Below, piece after piece: positions 24,042 to 35,206 of a DNA stretch of 64,000 bases. Position 1 is the stretch's first letter; every line of letters starts with the position of its first letter. The notes under the pieces were generated by a model that had not been told where the DNA came from, made no database searches, and saw nothing but the letters and a program-made list of their open reading frames with translations. A program made the position numbers and the translations under genes. This DNA is from Anastrepha obliqua (lineage: Eukaryota; Arthropoda; Insecta; Diptera; Tephritidae), in the NCBI RefSeq assembly GCF_027943255.1, contig NC_072895.1, forward strand, positions 71,736,001 to 71,800,000. Direction: 5' to 3'.

Positions 24042-25187
24042 TATATATATATCAAGTTTCAAAAAAAATTCGACAAAAAATTCATCACAATTCCACGGGT
24101 TTTAATTAGAATTTCTAGAAACATATCCCGCATGCACTTTTGAGTCATATTAAATTTAAATTGCAGTTACTACACATTCCCGGTGTTGTGCATTTTCTCC
24201 ATACAATTAAAGAATGGCCGACATTCTCTTTGACCTCCCTAATATACACATATTCCTGCAGCAGAAATATATATTTTATTTTACGCTGTTTACATGTTGC
24301 TGCCACATCATTTATGTCGTGTTGTGTTGCAAATTTCAACGCCACACTGCTGTCGCCTTTTCCACGCAAAATAAATTGAGCGATTTTTATATTGAACAAA
24401 AGACTTAACGTTGCGGCTAAAAATCACAAAATCGGCATTACGCGCCGCCACACAACAGCAGGACGTGTATTTTGGGTAAAATTGGAAAGCAGGTAATCCT
24501 GCATATGTTGCAAATTTCATTGTACAGCAACAACTGCAGTATTTAAATACAAAAAAAACCTGTCATGTAGAGCAATATCAGAATGTTTGTTGATATTTAA
24601 CAGGTGACAGAGCTGTTTATCATAGCAACGCATAGATTTTGTATTTATTTTTTGCAAATACTTTTGTTTTTGTACGTGGAAATACATATGAGTGGTAAGT
24701 TGAGCTAAAGTCAAAAACAAAACCAAACAAGAACGGATAAAATTTACGAATACGTGAACAGGCTGCCTTGTTAAAGGTCGTATTTAAAAAAAAAATTTAT
24801 AAAACGGTAGAGGCTTAAATTCTTGTTAGCATATTTTCATATTATACATTTTTACTGTAACTTTAAATACCATTTTCATATGAATTCGGCATAAATAAAA
24901 GAAAGGTAAATTAATTGATGTAGTACTCAGCGTAGAAGCGAAGAAGAGAAATTTGTTAGAAACCGCCTCAATTGCATATTGAGTGCCACGGTGGCGTGTA
25001 TATTGAGGCGGTGGCAATCCACAATTCTCAAAAAAGTATCAAAAAAGTATCAATGTTTCAATGAAAATCAAAATTTTTAATATTCCTTCAGGAAAACACA
25101 CAAAAAACACAAAATATTTATTATTCATTAAAATTTACTGAATCGCCTTCAAAGTAGGAATCTTCCGAAATGATACAGTATAATTAG
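24042..25187. other. No gene recognised
   Basis: AT-rich. Overlapping short frames on both strands near 24140-24520 have no domain signal. Confidence 0.4.
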
Positions 25188-25392
25188 GTCAATGGGTGTG
25201 CACAAGTTCGAAGCCTCGGGGACAAAACTTCAATTTATAGAAAAGGCTTTTTCTAATTGCAGTCGCTCCTCGGCAGACAATGGCCTCCGAGAGTATTTCT
25301 GCCAAGAAATAGCTCCTCATAAAAAAATTATCTGCCTTTCGAAGTCAGCATAAGAATGCGGAGGGATTTACCGTTTGTAGAAAAACATTATA
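25188..25392 (+). mobile_element. SINE, middle part
   Basis: It starts at the B-box region (CAAGTTCGAAGCCTCGG) and runs through TTTTTCTAATTGCAGTCGCT, CCTCGGCAGACAATGG, TATTTCTGCC and TAGCTCCTCATAAAAA to GAGGGATTTACCGTTTGTAG. The 5' head and the 3' end are missing or unreadable. Confidence 0.8.
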
Positions 25393-25589
25393 TAAGCGAA
25401 GATGTAGAATAATTTCCACACGAGTTAGAAGTGAAGGGTCTTTCAACAGACGCTCTTAAATATTTTTTAAAATAAAGCATGTATAATTTTTGAATTTTTT
25501 CATTTGCATTATTTTAATTCAAAATAAGGCTCCTAACAATTATATGTAAAAAAATGGTATAATTTAAATGTCCATAATCAACACGTCTA

Positions 25590-25905
25590 CAGGTAAAACC
25601 CGCCAAAGAGTCGATTGATGAATGCCTAATTGTTGAGAACGTCAAGATATTGACATTGATATTCAGCAACACTTTGCGCTACAGCAGTAATATTCTCAAC
25701 AAAATGTACAGTTTTTGGTAATGCCAGTCTTATTTCTATCCAATTTCTTGAAGTTTATTCACCAACCTTTAATTGTAGACTCATTCGGACTATTATTTCC
25801 ACCAAAAAATCACAAATTTTGCGATATGTTGTTCTTAAACATGTATGTCTACTTGGCAAACGTCAAAGGTGGCATTGAAAAAAGTTACCATCGATAGGAA
25901 TTGTT
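25590..25905 (-). mobile_element. DD41D-type transposase N-terminal fragment, copy f
   Basis: The minus strand contains, in broken frames, FKNNISQNL, NNSPNESTIKGW and INFKKLD, then KTGITKNCTFC and EYYCCSAKCC-type readings that correspond to the helix-turn-helix and 'VRTxENIAAV' linker of the insect DD41D transposases, followed by QLGIHQSTLWR. Similarity is patchy and no catalytic residues are present. It is an old fragment of the same superfamily as the copies at 2445 and 27096. Confidence 0.45.
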
Positions 25906-27095
25906 CATTACTGACATCTAAATGTCCTTTTGAAAGACCCTTTACCATTTCTTCTGGATCGTAAGAAAACTTAACCCATTCCGAGGCCTTGTCTATTTAG
26001 TCTAGTAGTTACACAATTAATAGTTTGATGAACGCCAAGATCATCGCATGTATTAACCTAAATGAATACTAAACCAAGCATGTATCATACTAACTTCTCT
26101 CAGAACAATACAGAACAGTATAACTGTTCTAAATTTCTGTGGCTTCCAATTGTTCTATAATTGAACTGATTTCTCTCGAGATCCGTTTTGGAATAAGTGG
26201 GCAATAGTGGTATTATTTGTAAATTCATTTTTAATTTCAAAATTTTTGTGAAAGCCGTTACCTCATGAATCCAGTAGATTTTTGAGAAAAAAAATTGTAT
26301 CATATACTAGCTCGAAAGCAGTTTCATAATTCTACTATACTTCAATTTATGCTTTTTATTCAAATGCTAGCCTACGAGCATAGAAAATGCTGAAATAAGT
26401 TGTCTTCAATACAAAACATAGCAAAATCAAAACAATTGCTCCAAATTTGAACAAAGCCATATTTTATGAATACGACCCACTGTATCGCATACAAAGGTTA
26501 AATTAAAAATACATTTGAAGTTATTTATATGACGAAAGTATGGCTGTAAATGCAACTTTAGTCGGTTACTTATATTTTGTATTTGAGATAGGTTATGTTT
26601 TGTTTTTGAATAGTTTCAACAAGTCTAGCACTACAAAGGTTCCCTTTTTTTGGTTTCGGCTATCGATATCTTAAAAAAATTGCTGAAAATTCAGGATATC
26701 TTCACTGCGCTGTAAAACACTTTTTACCAGTCCATGCTTATGTGCTCTGCCGGCAGCAATAACTTGGCATAAGTCATAAGTAGACGTTTTACATATTGGG
26801 TCCGTTTTTTTCATTTTCAACATCGTATAAAAAACAAGTTGTCAAAAATCAACACGATTTTAAGTGACTTCAAACTTTCACTTTTTGTAGACTATAAAAC
26901 TGCATACCCGAAAGGTTTCTAAAAATTCTGATTAAAAGCTTAAAATAAATTGAAGTATTTTTTTTTTAATTTTGTTAAAATTGGACGAAGTTTGGAACTT
27001 TTATTCATAAGGTTTTGGTTACAAAATGAACTATACTCTTATTTTGAAAAAAAACTAACGAAAAAATATTAGCATGAAAAAATTAGAATAATGTA
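25906..27095. other. No gene; AT-rich, with one dispersed-repeat match
   Basis: No coding signal. About 26870-26950 (minus) contains TAATCAGAATTTTTAGAAAC and TATGCAGTTTTATAG, similar to segments near 40160, 52030 and 58650, which suggests an old AT-rich repeat family. Confidence 0.4.
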
Positions 27096-28021
27096 CAGGG
27101 TGGGCCATATAACGTTTGCTTTTTGAACCACCTATTTTTTTGAGAATGGTAACACAACTGACATGTCAAATGTGTTCATAATTTACTTAAAGGTTTGACA
27201 TTTACGAAATGGGACGCTATACGCTTAAACAAAATTGGAAAATATCGAAAACCTATTTCGAAAGTGGTGAGTCTTCTACTCAAACTGTGAGAAATTTGAA
27301 AAAAAAAAATCCAAAAAAAGGTTTGCCAACAAGACAGTTTGTGGATCAATTTGTTAATCGTGTTCGTGAAAGTAGATCGTTAATAGATAAAATAACACGT
27401 GAACGTGCTCCTACAGTGCGTACACCCGAAAATATTGCTGCTGTAGCCGAAAATGTGCGTGAACATCCAACAACCTCAACTCGTCATCGTTCTCAAGAAT
27501 TGAACATTTCACGCACTTCTTTGAGGAGAATTTTGTATAAAGACCTCGGTATGAAGGTTGCAATTGGTGCACGAACTGGCGCCTAATGACCATCCAATGC
27601 GTTTTCGGTTTGCTCAATGGGCAGAAAATCGTTTGACCGAAGATGAGCATTTTTACCGAAAAATCATCTTTTCTGATGAAGCTCATTTTCACATCGGTGT
27701 AAGCCCGTTGGACAATTTTTTTGTGGGGAGCCGTTAAGGACAAATGCTATGCGAACCATCCAGAGACGATTGATGCTTTAAAACACGAAATCGAATTGCC
27801 ATTCATGAAATTGGAGCCCAAACAATCGAAAATGTGCTTAAAAATTGGGTTGATCGAATGGCCTACTGTAAAGCCAGATGTGGCAGTCATTTGAACGATA
27901 TTATTTTTCATTCATAAATGACAATGTTCAATCTTCAAAATAAAAACAAAAGTTTGGAAAAATATTGATTAGTTTTTTTTTATAGCCGATTCAAAAAGCA
28001 AGTTTACCATGGCCCACCCTA
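27096..28021 (+). mobile_element. DD41D (rosa-like) transposon copy c, both ends present, internally deleted
   Basis: A 926-bp element. TA duplications lie at 27094-27095 and 28022-28023. The left end CAGGGTGGGCCATATAAC pairs with the reverse complement of the right end (AGGGTGGGCCATGGTAAAC), and GCTTTTTGAA recurs inside both. The transposase begins at the ATG at 27209 (MGRYTLKQNWKISKTYFESG). It reads through the helix-turn-helix, ENIAAVAENVREHPTTSTRH and SLRRILYKDLGM, then frameshifts. FRFAQWAENRLTEDEHFYRK and SDEAHFHIG follow. A deletion then joins to the region of the third Asp (PLDNFFVGSR) and the C-terminus (IENVLKNWVDRMAYCKAR, HLNDIIFHS), in shifted frames. The second Asp region (QQDGA) is gone. 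It cannot make transposase but keeps both ends for use by a helper. Confidence 0.9.
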
Positions 28022-30004
28022 TAAAAAAGTGAAATGACTTAATTATGTTACCACAAGCGCTATTTTTTTTTTCGATATAGAAAATGTATCATTAAATTTT
28101 GTAGAAATCTGTCCAGTTTGAAAACGAATTAAATAAGTTAGCCCATTATTGAGGGGTCCTTCGGTTTTAAACTCCTTTAAACCGACACTTTTTCGTTGAC
28201 CATGAAGTTATTTTTGAAGTAGTTTTGATTTTAAAGTTTGATTTTTCAGTAGTTTTACCGAGATATTTTAAGGTTTTTCATATATTCTAACAGGGTATAC
28301 TCGTATGTATACTAATATACATGAGTGTATATGGGATTCAAAATGTTTGAGATATGTAAACAAAGTAAATTCGCATGGGGAGACAGCACTTTCACACACA
28401 GAGCACCGGTCAAACTTGCAACATATCCAATATAAACAACAAGTAACCTCGCTTCACAACAGGAACAACAAATAGATATTGCGGCCGATATGTTAAATTG
28501 CTTCATTTACCGTAGTGCTATATTTCAACAACACTGCTGGATTACCATAACCACAACGGCAAACACACGAATGCAAACATATGCACTTAAGTATGTATTT
28601 ATGCATGGGAATATATGTATGCTTGCATGCAAGAGTGGGGAACACGCGTGCGATAAAACAAGTTTTGTACCTATCCACCTAGGAGCCCAATAGACTTTCA
28701 GCCAACGAAGCAGAGGGCGAATGATGCCGCTGCACAGCAGCTCAGCAACACAGGAATTGCCAGGCCGCCGAAAAAGTGAATAAGCAAGAGTTGGGCATGC
28801 AGTGAAACACACTCATGTCAATATATTTACATATGTTATATATGTGTGTGTGTATTGTAGTATAGTAGACCACATGCACACTCAGCGGCTACGCCTGTGG
28901 CAACGGCGACTATGTAAAGCGCATCGGAGCTCAGCTACACACCCAACTAACCAGCTAACCAACCAACCAACCAAGCAGCCACCCAGTCAGTCGTCAGTGA
29001 AGCTTCAAACTAGGAGAGCAAGCGTCACAGCGCTCGTTGGATCGTATCCTTGTATGCTCGAGTGCTTATACTGCGGTACGCCATTACATGAAATGCCTGC
29101 TCGTAAAATTTAAAATTTTAACAACAACAACAAGTGACGTTTGTTGGCCGCGAAAGCGTTGGTGCATAGCGAAATGTGGTGCGCTGATTTCATTCTGTAG
29201 ATATACCCGTACTTACTCCACAAACATGCATACTAAGGTAATGCGTAGATACACATTCATGCATTATCGTTTTATTAAGCAAAATTCCACTGAATATGTT
29301 CCGTAAAATTTCTGCTAACACAATTTACATAAAATCGTCGCACTCAAAAGAATAAAACTTAACTTTTTCACAAAGTAAAATGGCTGATTTGATATTGTGT
29401 TTTTGAAATTATTATGAATTAAAACTAATCATTTACACACCACGATTTTTGGTTTTATAGTTACATAGTAACTCGATTTTATTACTTTTGAGCACGTGAC
29501 TCAAATTGGTATATCGAATGACGAAAAGTGAAAAACTATAAATTGAATAGCCCAATTAGTAGCATGTGTCGACTTTCTTGAAAATTTCTATAAATTTATG
29601 ACAACTGTCTAGAATTGAATGTGCTTTCGAGGAATTTTGTAAAAATATACGCTATAGTCATAACCTCGAAGCTTTGTTTTGTTTCGTCGAATATTGAGGC
29701 TAAGGAAAGAGCTTGGCATAATTTAAAAACTCACTTGAGATATGGGAAAACTACTAGTAAAAACTGCGGCGAAGATGTTGCATTTACCGTCAAAACTGAC
29801 GATAGCATCGAATTGTACACTGTCATAGGGTTCATGGAGGTCAAACTCTATGTTAGTGAGCTCCGTTAAAAAATAAGGAAAATCGATTCGAAGTAACAAA
29901 GAATAAGTTGCCTAGAACAAGTGTCATAGGTTGTCTAGCAAAAAACGACTAATTCCTCAATCCAGTGGTTTCCACTCAAGCATCGCAGTGTAAGATCATT
30001 TGTC
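28022..30004. other. No gene recognised
   Basis: 28490-29110 is less AT-rich, with CATA-type and AACC-type simple repeats (28945-28975). A short open frame at 29615-29869 (84 codons, plus) has no recognisable domain. I call no gene. Confidence 0.4.
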
Positions 30005-30285
30005 TCATAATATAAGATAATATTCTTAAGATAAGATAAAATAAAATAAGATAGTATACAAAAATATAAGGAAAACAAAATAGGTCAAGATATATAGTGA
30101 GTTAAAGCAAGCTCAGATAAAGCTAGATAAGAGAATGTAGATTAAGATATGACAAAATATAATGAGATACAATAAGATATGAAAAAGTGAAGTAAGATAA
30201 GATATGATAAAACAGTATCAAATAAGATAAAGTTAGATAAGGTAAGATAAAATAAAATAAGATAATCTTAGATCCGAGAAGATAA
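30005..30285. repeat. Degenerate TAAGA/GATAA pentanucleotide array
   Basis: About 280 bases dominated by the units ATAAG, GATAA and AAAATA on the plus strand, with scattered substitutions. The unit periodicity gives a spurious tyrosine/leucine-rich open frame on the minus strand. A SINE copy lies immediately to the right. Confidence 0.8.
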
Positions 30286-30295
30286 TGTATTTTCT

Positions 30296-30475
30296 TCGAA
30301 TGTATTTCTGCCATAAAAAAGCTCCTCATAAAAAAATATCTACCGTTCGGAGTCAGCTTAAAACTGTAGGTCCCCCCATTTCAGGAACAACATCAAGAAG
30401 CACATAACAAATAGGAAGAGAAGCTCAACGAAATACCCGAAAAGGGTGTACGCGCGATATATATATATATATTTA

Positions 30476-30525
<50 letters not shown>

Positions 30526-30571
30526 GTATATATGTATATGATATATATATGATATATATATATATATATAT
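30296..30571 (+). mobile_element. SINE, 3' two-thirds with long AT tail
   Basis: TGTATTTCTGCC, GCTCCTCATAAAAAAATAT, CCGTTCGGAGTCAGC, CTGTAGGTCCCCCCATTT and AAAAGGGTGTACGCGCG are in family order. The tail has expanded into a long AT/TATG microsatellite. The tRNA-like head is missing. Confidence 0.85.
30456..30571. repeat. AT microsatellite grown from a SINE tail
   Basis: Almost pure (AT)n with a few interrupting G and C bases, directly continuing the SINE 3' end. Confidence 0.9.
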
Positions 30572-30959
30572 TCCAATATCACATCTCAAACTCCCAGTTT
30601 CCAAGGCACCTCCAGACTCCCTCATAAAGTCTAAAACATTCTTAGTTACCGCATAGCAGCAATACGATCAACTGAACATTTCTTGACACATTCTTTCACA
30701 TAAAAGGTGATAAAAACTTGGATATAATTAGGCGCTTGTTTATCTTATCTGAGACACGCATTTGTCACAGGTACTAACGTAGTCGATTAATACCGATGAG
30801 GTAGCCTGCGAGCATTCTTAAGTCGGTCCTTTCCAATCTGTTATTCCAAAAGGGAATATTAAAAAATAAATATTAAAAAATGTGTCACTCAATTTATTAA
30901 AAACTCAGTACAGTATCTTTCTTTGTAACGTTCAATCAGTTCGAGATATCAAGGATCTT

Positions 30960-31165
30960 GACTTTATATTTATTATTAAATTTTCATTTAATATCCACTA
31001 TTAAACTGCCATATACCTCTTTTGTGTGCTCCCATCTGGAATATATTAGCTGTTTTCTCCCCATCAGTTCCATATTAATAGGATAAAGCGTATCAAGAAA
31101 GTGTTTCTCAAATTTGCCTTGTATGTGTTGCGTTTCTCAGATCCTCCCTTAATATAGGGCACGCT
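30960..31165 (+). mobile_element. LINE RT thumb fragment (Jockey/CR1 group)
   Basis: The plus strand reads LPYTSFVCSHLEYISCFLP, then one frame over HQFHINRIKRIKKVFLKFAL and YVLRFSDPPL. This is the 'YxxxVRSHLEYAS...IERVQRRFLRFAL' region that follows the RT palm in Jockey/CR1-type LINEs. It holds about 65 codons with one frameshift and is related in type to the RT pieces at 15335 and 21665. Confidence 0.6.
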
Positions 31166-31370
31166 TACAAAAAAAGTCAGTACCATTATTTACATTTTTT
31201 TTTTCTTGCATTATCCAAGGAGTTTGTGACTTTTCACAGTTTTTCGAAATAATAAATTTTAATGTGCCGGGGAAGTACCTTCGTGCGTCATTGCCTCTCT
31301 ATGCAGATAATTTTTGAAAAAATTATGCTACAATGGTCTTATTGGTAGAGCTATTTACTATTAGTAAAGG

Positions 31371-31669
31371 TATTCGGCAGTCGTAACCGAATGGGTTGGT
31401 GCGTGTGTAGGTTCGGAGTGAAACAGGAAAATGCTAGAAAAAGATTTTTCTAATAGCGGTCGTCCCTCGGCTGGCAAAAGCAATCCTCCGATAGTATTTC
31501 TGCTATGGAAAAGCTCCTCATAAATACCATTTGCCGATCGGAGTTGGCTCAAAATTGTAAGTCCCTCCATTTGTGAAACAATATGAAGATGCACGCCACA
31601 AATAGGGGAAGGAGCTCGGCCAAATACCTAACAGAAGGGTACGCGCCATTTATTATTATTATTATTATT
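31371..31669 (+). mobile_element. SINE, near full length, with ATT tail
   Basis: The head CGTAACCGAATGGGTTGGTG carries an A-box-like element. GTAGGTTCGGAGTG sits at the B-box position. The body has GCTCCTCATAAATACC, TAAGTCCCTCCATTTGTG, AGGAGCTCGGCCAAATACC and AGGGTACGCGCC. The tail is (ATT)n rather than (AT)n. Confidence 0.85.
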
Positions 31670-31964
31670 TCTTTTGCCATTGCAAGTACATACAAACAAG
31701 AATGAATACATAAGTAAGTGCACTTCTCTCCTTTTGTACCAAATAAAATTATATGCACATCATTTGGAGCAAGCGTTGACCAACAAGCGGAAACATCATC
31801 TTCATATTTAAAAGCACTGCCCAAGTTGTTTAAATTTTTGTATATTAAACAATTTTTGTGGTTAAGGAAAATGCTTTAAACCGTACAAATGAAGTCAAGT
31901 ATTCAACTAGTCAACTAATCTGTCATCTAGTCAACTAATCTGTATGTCTTCCTTGTCATGTCAG

Positions 31965-33218
31965 TCTCCTTGCCGCGGGGATGAAGCTTAAATGGTGAGT
32001 TAACCCCGTCCTATGGAGATTAACTTACCACGAACTAAGAGGGCAGCTTCATATAAGAATTGAGTATCCACTCACCCGCAGAACGGCGGAATTGGTGGCC
32101 ACCCAAGTACTATGTGGAGAGTACCGTACCGACAACCTGGCAGGAGGTATAAAATGCATTTTTCTACAATGTGGAGGCTAACCAAGGATCTCTCTGCACG
32201 AGGTAACTCACATTCGGGAAATCCTCCCGTCGAGCAATCGCGGCTCGGGCATCGGATGTGCAGGCCCGAACCCCACACTCCCCTATGACCGGAACTGACA
32301 CCCAGGGTTCCGGAGGAAGCGCACTACTAGTGGTGAAACATGGCTATGCCAATGGAGAGCCGAATGAGTGTGAACGATATACCGTCGTCGAAACGATCTG
32401 AAGCAACTGAACAAGTTGTGGAGGATGTGGAGATCTCGCAGTAGACTCAGACGGATCTCTGGTAAGGAGTAAGTCTTTGACAACAGTTAAACCTGGTGTA
32501 AATCAGGTAAGTACCGGTAAAAAGACTGAAGTTATTGGAGAGTCGAACACAGGTGTTGGTCTAACCACAAGCCAGATCAAACGAAGAAGACAGAAGACGA
32601 GGCAAGCCGAAGCACTAGCTAAGGCAAGGACTCAAGATCCGTCAACTTCGACACCTGTAACGGAAACGGGAAAGCGTGGCAGAACAGAGGATTCCTCTGT
32701 AGCGCTGCGCTCTTCCGGAAACGAAACGGGGTCTGTGCCAACGACCGGGAAGAGGAGAAAGGCAAAGAAGAGGAAAGTCGAGAGACGGAATTCGGAAATG
32801 CCTGCATCCTCAACCCAATCCAAGGCAGACAAACCTTTGCCTGACAAGGCAAAGGCTAAGGGACCTCAAATGTCGAATGACACTCTTTTGTCAATGTCTG
32901 GCGAATCAGTCGCGAGAATGGCAGCAAAGACAATGACGGTGGAGATACATACCGAAAAACAAGATGGTCTACTGTCCAAAGGGCAACAAGACTATCTTGA
33001 CAGCTATCTTTGGAAAGCTATCGGTGAGTCGAAAGACGCACCGACTTTCGAGGGGAAAAGCGCGGTGGACGGCATCGTAAAGGTGCACTGTTCCAATGCT
33101 TTTTCCCGAGAATGGCTAGAAAAAGCGATAGCAAAGATTCCAGCCTGCGAAAACAGCAAGTTCATTCTTGTTGAGAGTAGCAAAGAAAGGCTGGTCAAAA
33201 CAGGAACCTTAATAGGAT
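31965..33218 (+). pseudogene. LINE 5' leader and ORF1 (R1/LOA-type, DUF4780-like), 3'-truncated
   Basis: The leader (about 31965-32339) is followed by an ATG at 32340 opening MAMPMESRMSVNDIPSSKRS. That frame hits TAG at 32441-32443, just after VEDVEISQ. The neighbouring frame continues with SDGSLVRSKSLTTVKPGVNQ and runs to the truncation, which looks like a one-base loss. The protein is rich in Lys/Arg/Ser/Thr (basic stretch TGKRRKAKKRKVERR), as expected for an RNA-binding ORF1, then has a folded domain: LLSKGQQDYLDSYLWKAI, VDGIVKVHCSNAFSREWLEK and KFILVESSKERLVKTG. This resembles the DUF4780 domain of insect LINE ORF1 proteins. At about 33218 the LINE stops and antisense Tc1-like sequence follows, so the open frame to 33352 is a chimera. 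ORF2 is absent. Confidence 0.75.
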
Positions 33219-33880
33219 GCGTAACAGTACTTTGCAGTTGTCGATTATCAGCAGTACACCAGGACCAGTATGGAACTATTCACCCAAAAGGAAAATTCGT
33301 CCGTGAATATTACGTTTGCCCATTTCAGTTCTGCATTGGCCTTAGCCCATAAAAGTATTTTTTGTAATGTGTGATAATGAGAGCAGTGGTTGTTTCAATG
33401 TATTATAGAATTTGAGGTCTTCTGCACGTAAACATTCACGTATCGTGTCTTTGGTTAAATTAAAACTACCTTTGCGTAAAACTGTTTAAGCTTCACGCAA
33501 CGATAAATTCGGTTTTATTATAAACAAGTCAATAATTTTCTCATCTACGTCCGACGAAGTTTTTAACTTTCTTATAGTATTGCACCCATTTATTTATGAA
33601 CGTTCTCGACTTCTTCAAATATTTTGCTGCAGACTCATGTCACATTTTTGAACTTTTAGGAACACTGCTTCAAATCGTTTTTTTTTTTCTTCAAAGAAAC
33701 AACGTACGCTTTCTAATTTTTTCACAAAACTAACGAATTGCATAACCCGTATTGCGAAAAGGATATCCCTATTTAGCAGCTTTTACATTTTTTTGTAACG
33801 GAATGCCAAGCTTGAATTTTGCCGGTCACGCTCGTATTAGACCGGCTGTAGTTCGTAGTCATAAGTTTCAACGTTAATAA
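33219..33880 (-). mobile_element. Tc1-like transposase remnant, copy 1
   Basis: In broken minus-strand frames: GCNTIRKLKTSSDVDEKIID, then LFIIKPNLSLREA, DTIRECLRAEDLKFYNTLKQ and PLLSLSHYKKY. Across a frameshift comes WAKANAELKWANVIFTDEFS, where FTDE is the first catalytic Asp of Tc1-type transposases. The sequence is cut at about 33219 by the LINE ORF1, so the second and third catalytic residues are missing. The copy at 60250-60720 shares the N-terminal half. Outer limits are approximate. Confidence 0.65.
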
Positions 33881-34871
33881 TTATAATGTAATCACCGAAA
33901 GCATACAAAAAAACTTAACGAAATATAATAATACTTTTTGCTAGACACAACACTCAAATATGCATTATGTAAAATTCTCTGTCGAAATATCTTTAAATTT
34001 ACATATGCATGTAAGTATGATGGTACTGTGGGCGTCAAAATAAAGAAAACACTTATAACTGCAACCATCGGATTGAGCATTTATGACACGTAAATTTCAA
34101 ATAGAAACACTCTTGTAACTGAGTGTCAGAAAATAATCTCGGAAGTGACTCAAAAGTACTGGCATTAATGTCGAGGCAGCTTAAAACAAGCTCAGAATTA
34201 GGTCACTGTAGAAATTGCGAAACATCGATACTTTTTTTGGTTTAAGGATATCTTAAATCACATACTCAAAAAATGTTGAACAGAAAATCGTGTCTATACT
34301 TCTACTTTGAATTTTGACGCAACCTCTTTAAGTGCGATATCTGCTGTACCGTAAATTTTAGACGCAATTTTTGAAATTACATTTTAAGGTCGCCAAAACT
34401 AGTTTTCAGATGATCTTTTTAACAAGATTTTTATATTCCATCGTTTCTTGCAAAAAAAGATAAATCGAAAATTCTTATGTGCTTCTATAGCTATTCACAT
34501 GGATAACAGAAAGCAACTTCATGTTCACTGTAAACTAAAAATTGCAGGTGTAATTAGTCCGGCTATGCGCCCTCTTATATTATTAAAACAAACAAAAAAT
34601 GCATGCAGTCTATGATATTCTCAGAATGTTCAATTATTTCACTGAGCGCGGAAAACATGCCGAAAATATCCTCCTGTTTTCTTTTTTCCTTTTGGGGAAA
34701 AGAATAATAAATCAAATTTATTTATTTTATATTTGATGTATTTCGGAGCAGAATAGATTTCTTGTTGTAAAATAATTTAAACTGTTTAGTTTAAACTGTT
34801 TAGTTGTTGCAGATTTCCTTATCGCTCTGGAAAACTCTGAAAAACACAAAGCAAATAATTTAAATAATTAA
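33881..34871. other. No gene recognised
   Basis: AT-rich, with no domain or named repeat. It ends in the 10-bp target duplication of the next SINE (AAATAATTAA, 34862-34871). Confidence 0.4.
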
Positions 34872-35196
34872 TTAGGGTGGCCGCCGTGACCAAATGAGTT
34901 GGTGCGTGACTACCATTCGGAATTCAGAGAGAGAACGTCGGTTCGAATCTCGGTGAAAGATCAAAATTAGGAAAAAGTTGTTTCTAATAGCGGTTGCCCC
35001 TTGGTTTGCAATGGCAAGCTTCCGGTGTATTGCTGCCATGAAAAAGCTCTTCATAAAAAAATAGCTGCCGATCGGAGTCGGCTTGAAACTATAGGTCCGT
35101 CCATTTGTGGAACAACATCAAGGCGCACACCTCAAACAGGAGGAGGAGCTCGGCCAAATACCCAAAAGAGGGTGTAAGCGCCAATTATATACATAT
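34872..35196 (+). mobile_element. SINE, full length with perfect 10-bp target duplication
   Basis: This is the best copy in the window. It starts at TTAGGGTGGCCGCCGTGACC. The A-box-like region is CCAAATGAGTTGGTGCGTGA and the B-box-like region is CGGTTCGAATCTCGGTG. The body follows: TTCTAATAGCGGTTGCCCC, GCTCTTCATAAAAAAATAGC, CCGATCGGAGTCGGC, CTATAGGTCCGTCCATTTG and GGAGGAGGAGCTCGGCC. The 3' end is AGGGTGTAAGCGCCAATTA with a short TATA tail. AAATAATTAA occurs exactly at 34862-34871 and again at 35197-35206, as expected for LINE-mediated insertion. A SINE of this type would be transcribed by RNA polymerase III from the internal A/B boxes and copied by a partner LINE. The parent tRNA isotype and the partner LINE are not resolved. 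Confidence 0.92.
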
Positions 35197-35206
35197 AAAT
35201 AATTAA

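Noticed and set aside
29615..29869. 84-codon plus-strand frame that reads like a compact protein
   Set aside because: No recognisable family, no supporting splice or promoter context. Could be chance or a very old element remnant.
30005..30285. CRISPR-like regular array
   Set aside because: Units are five bases with no unique spacers. It is simple-sequence DNA in a eukaryotic context.
34872..34960. tRNA gene suggested by A- and B-box-like sequence
   Set aside because: The same head recurs in many dispersed copies followed by the same non-tRNA body, and this copy has a target duplication, so it is a SINE head.
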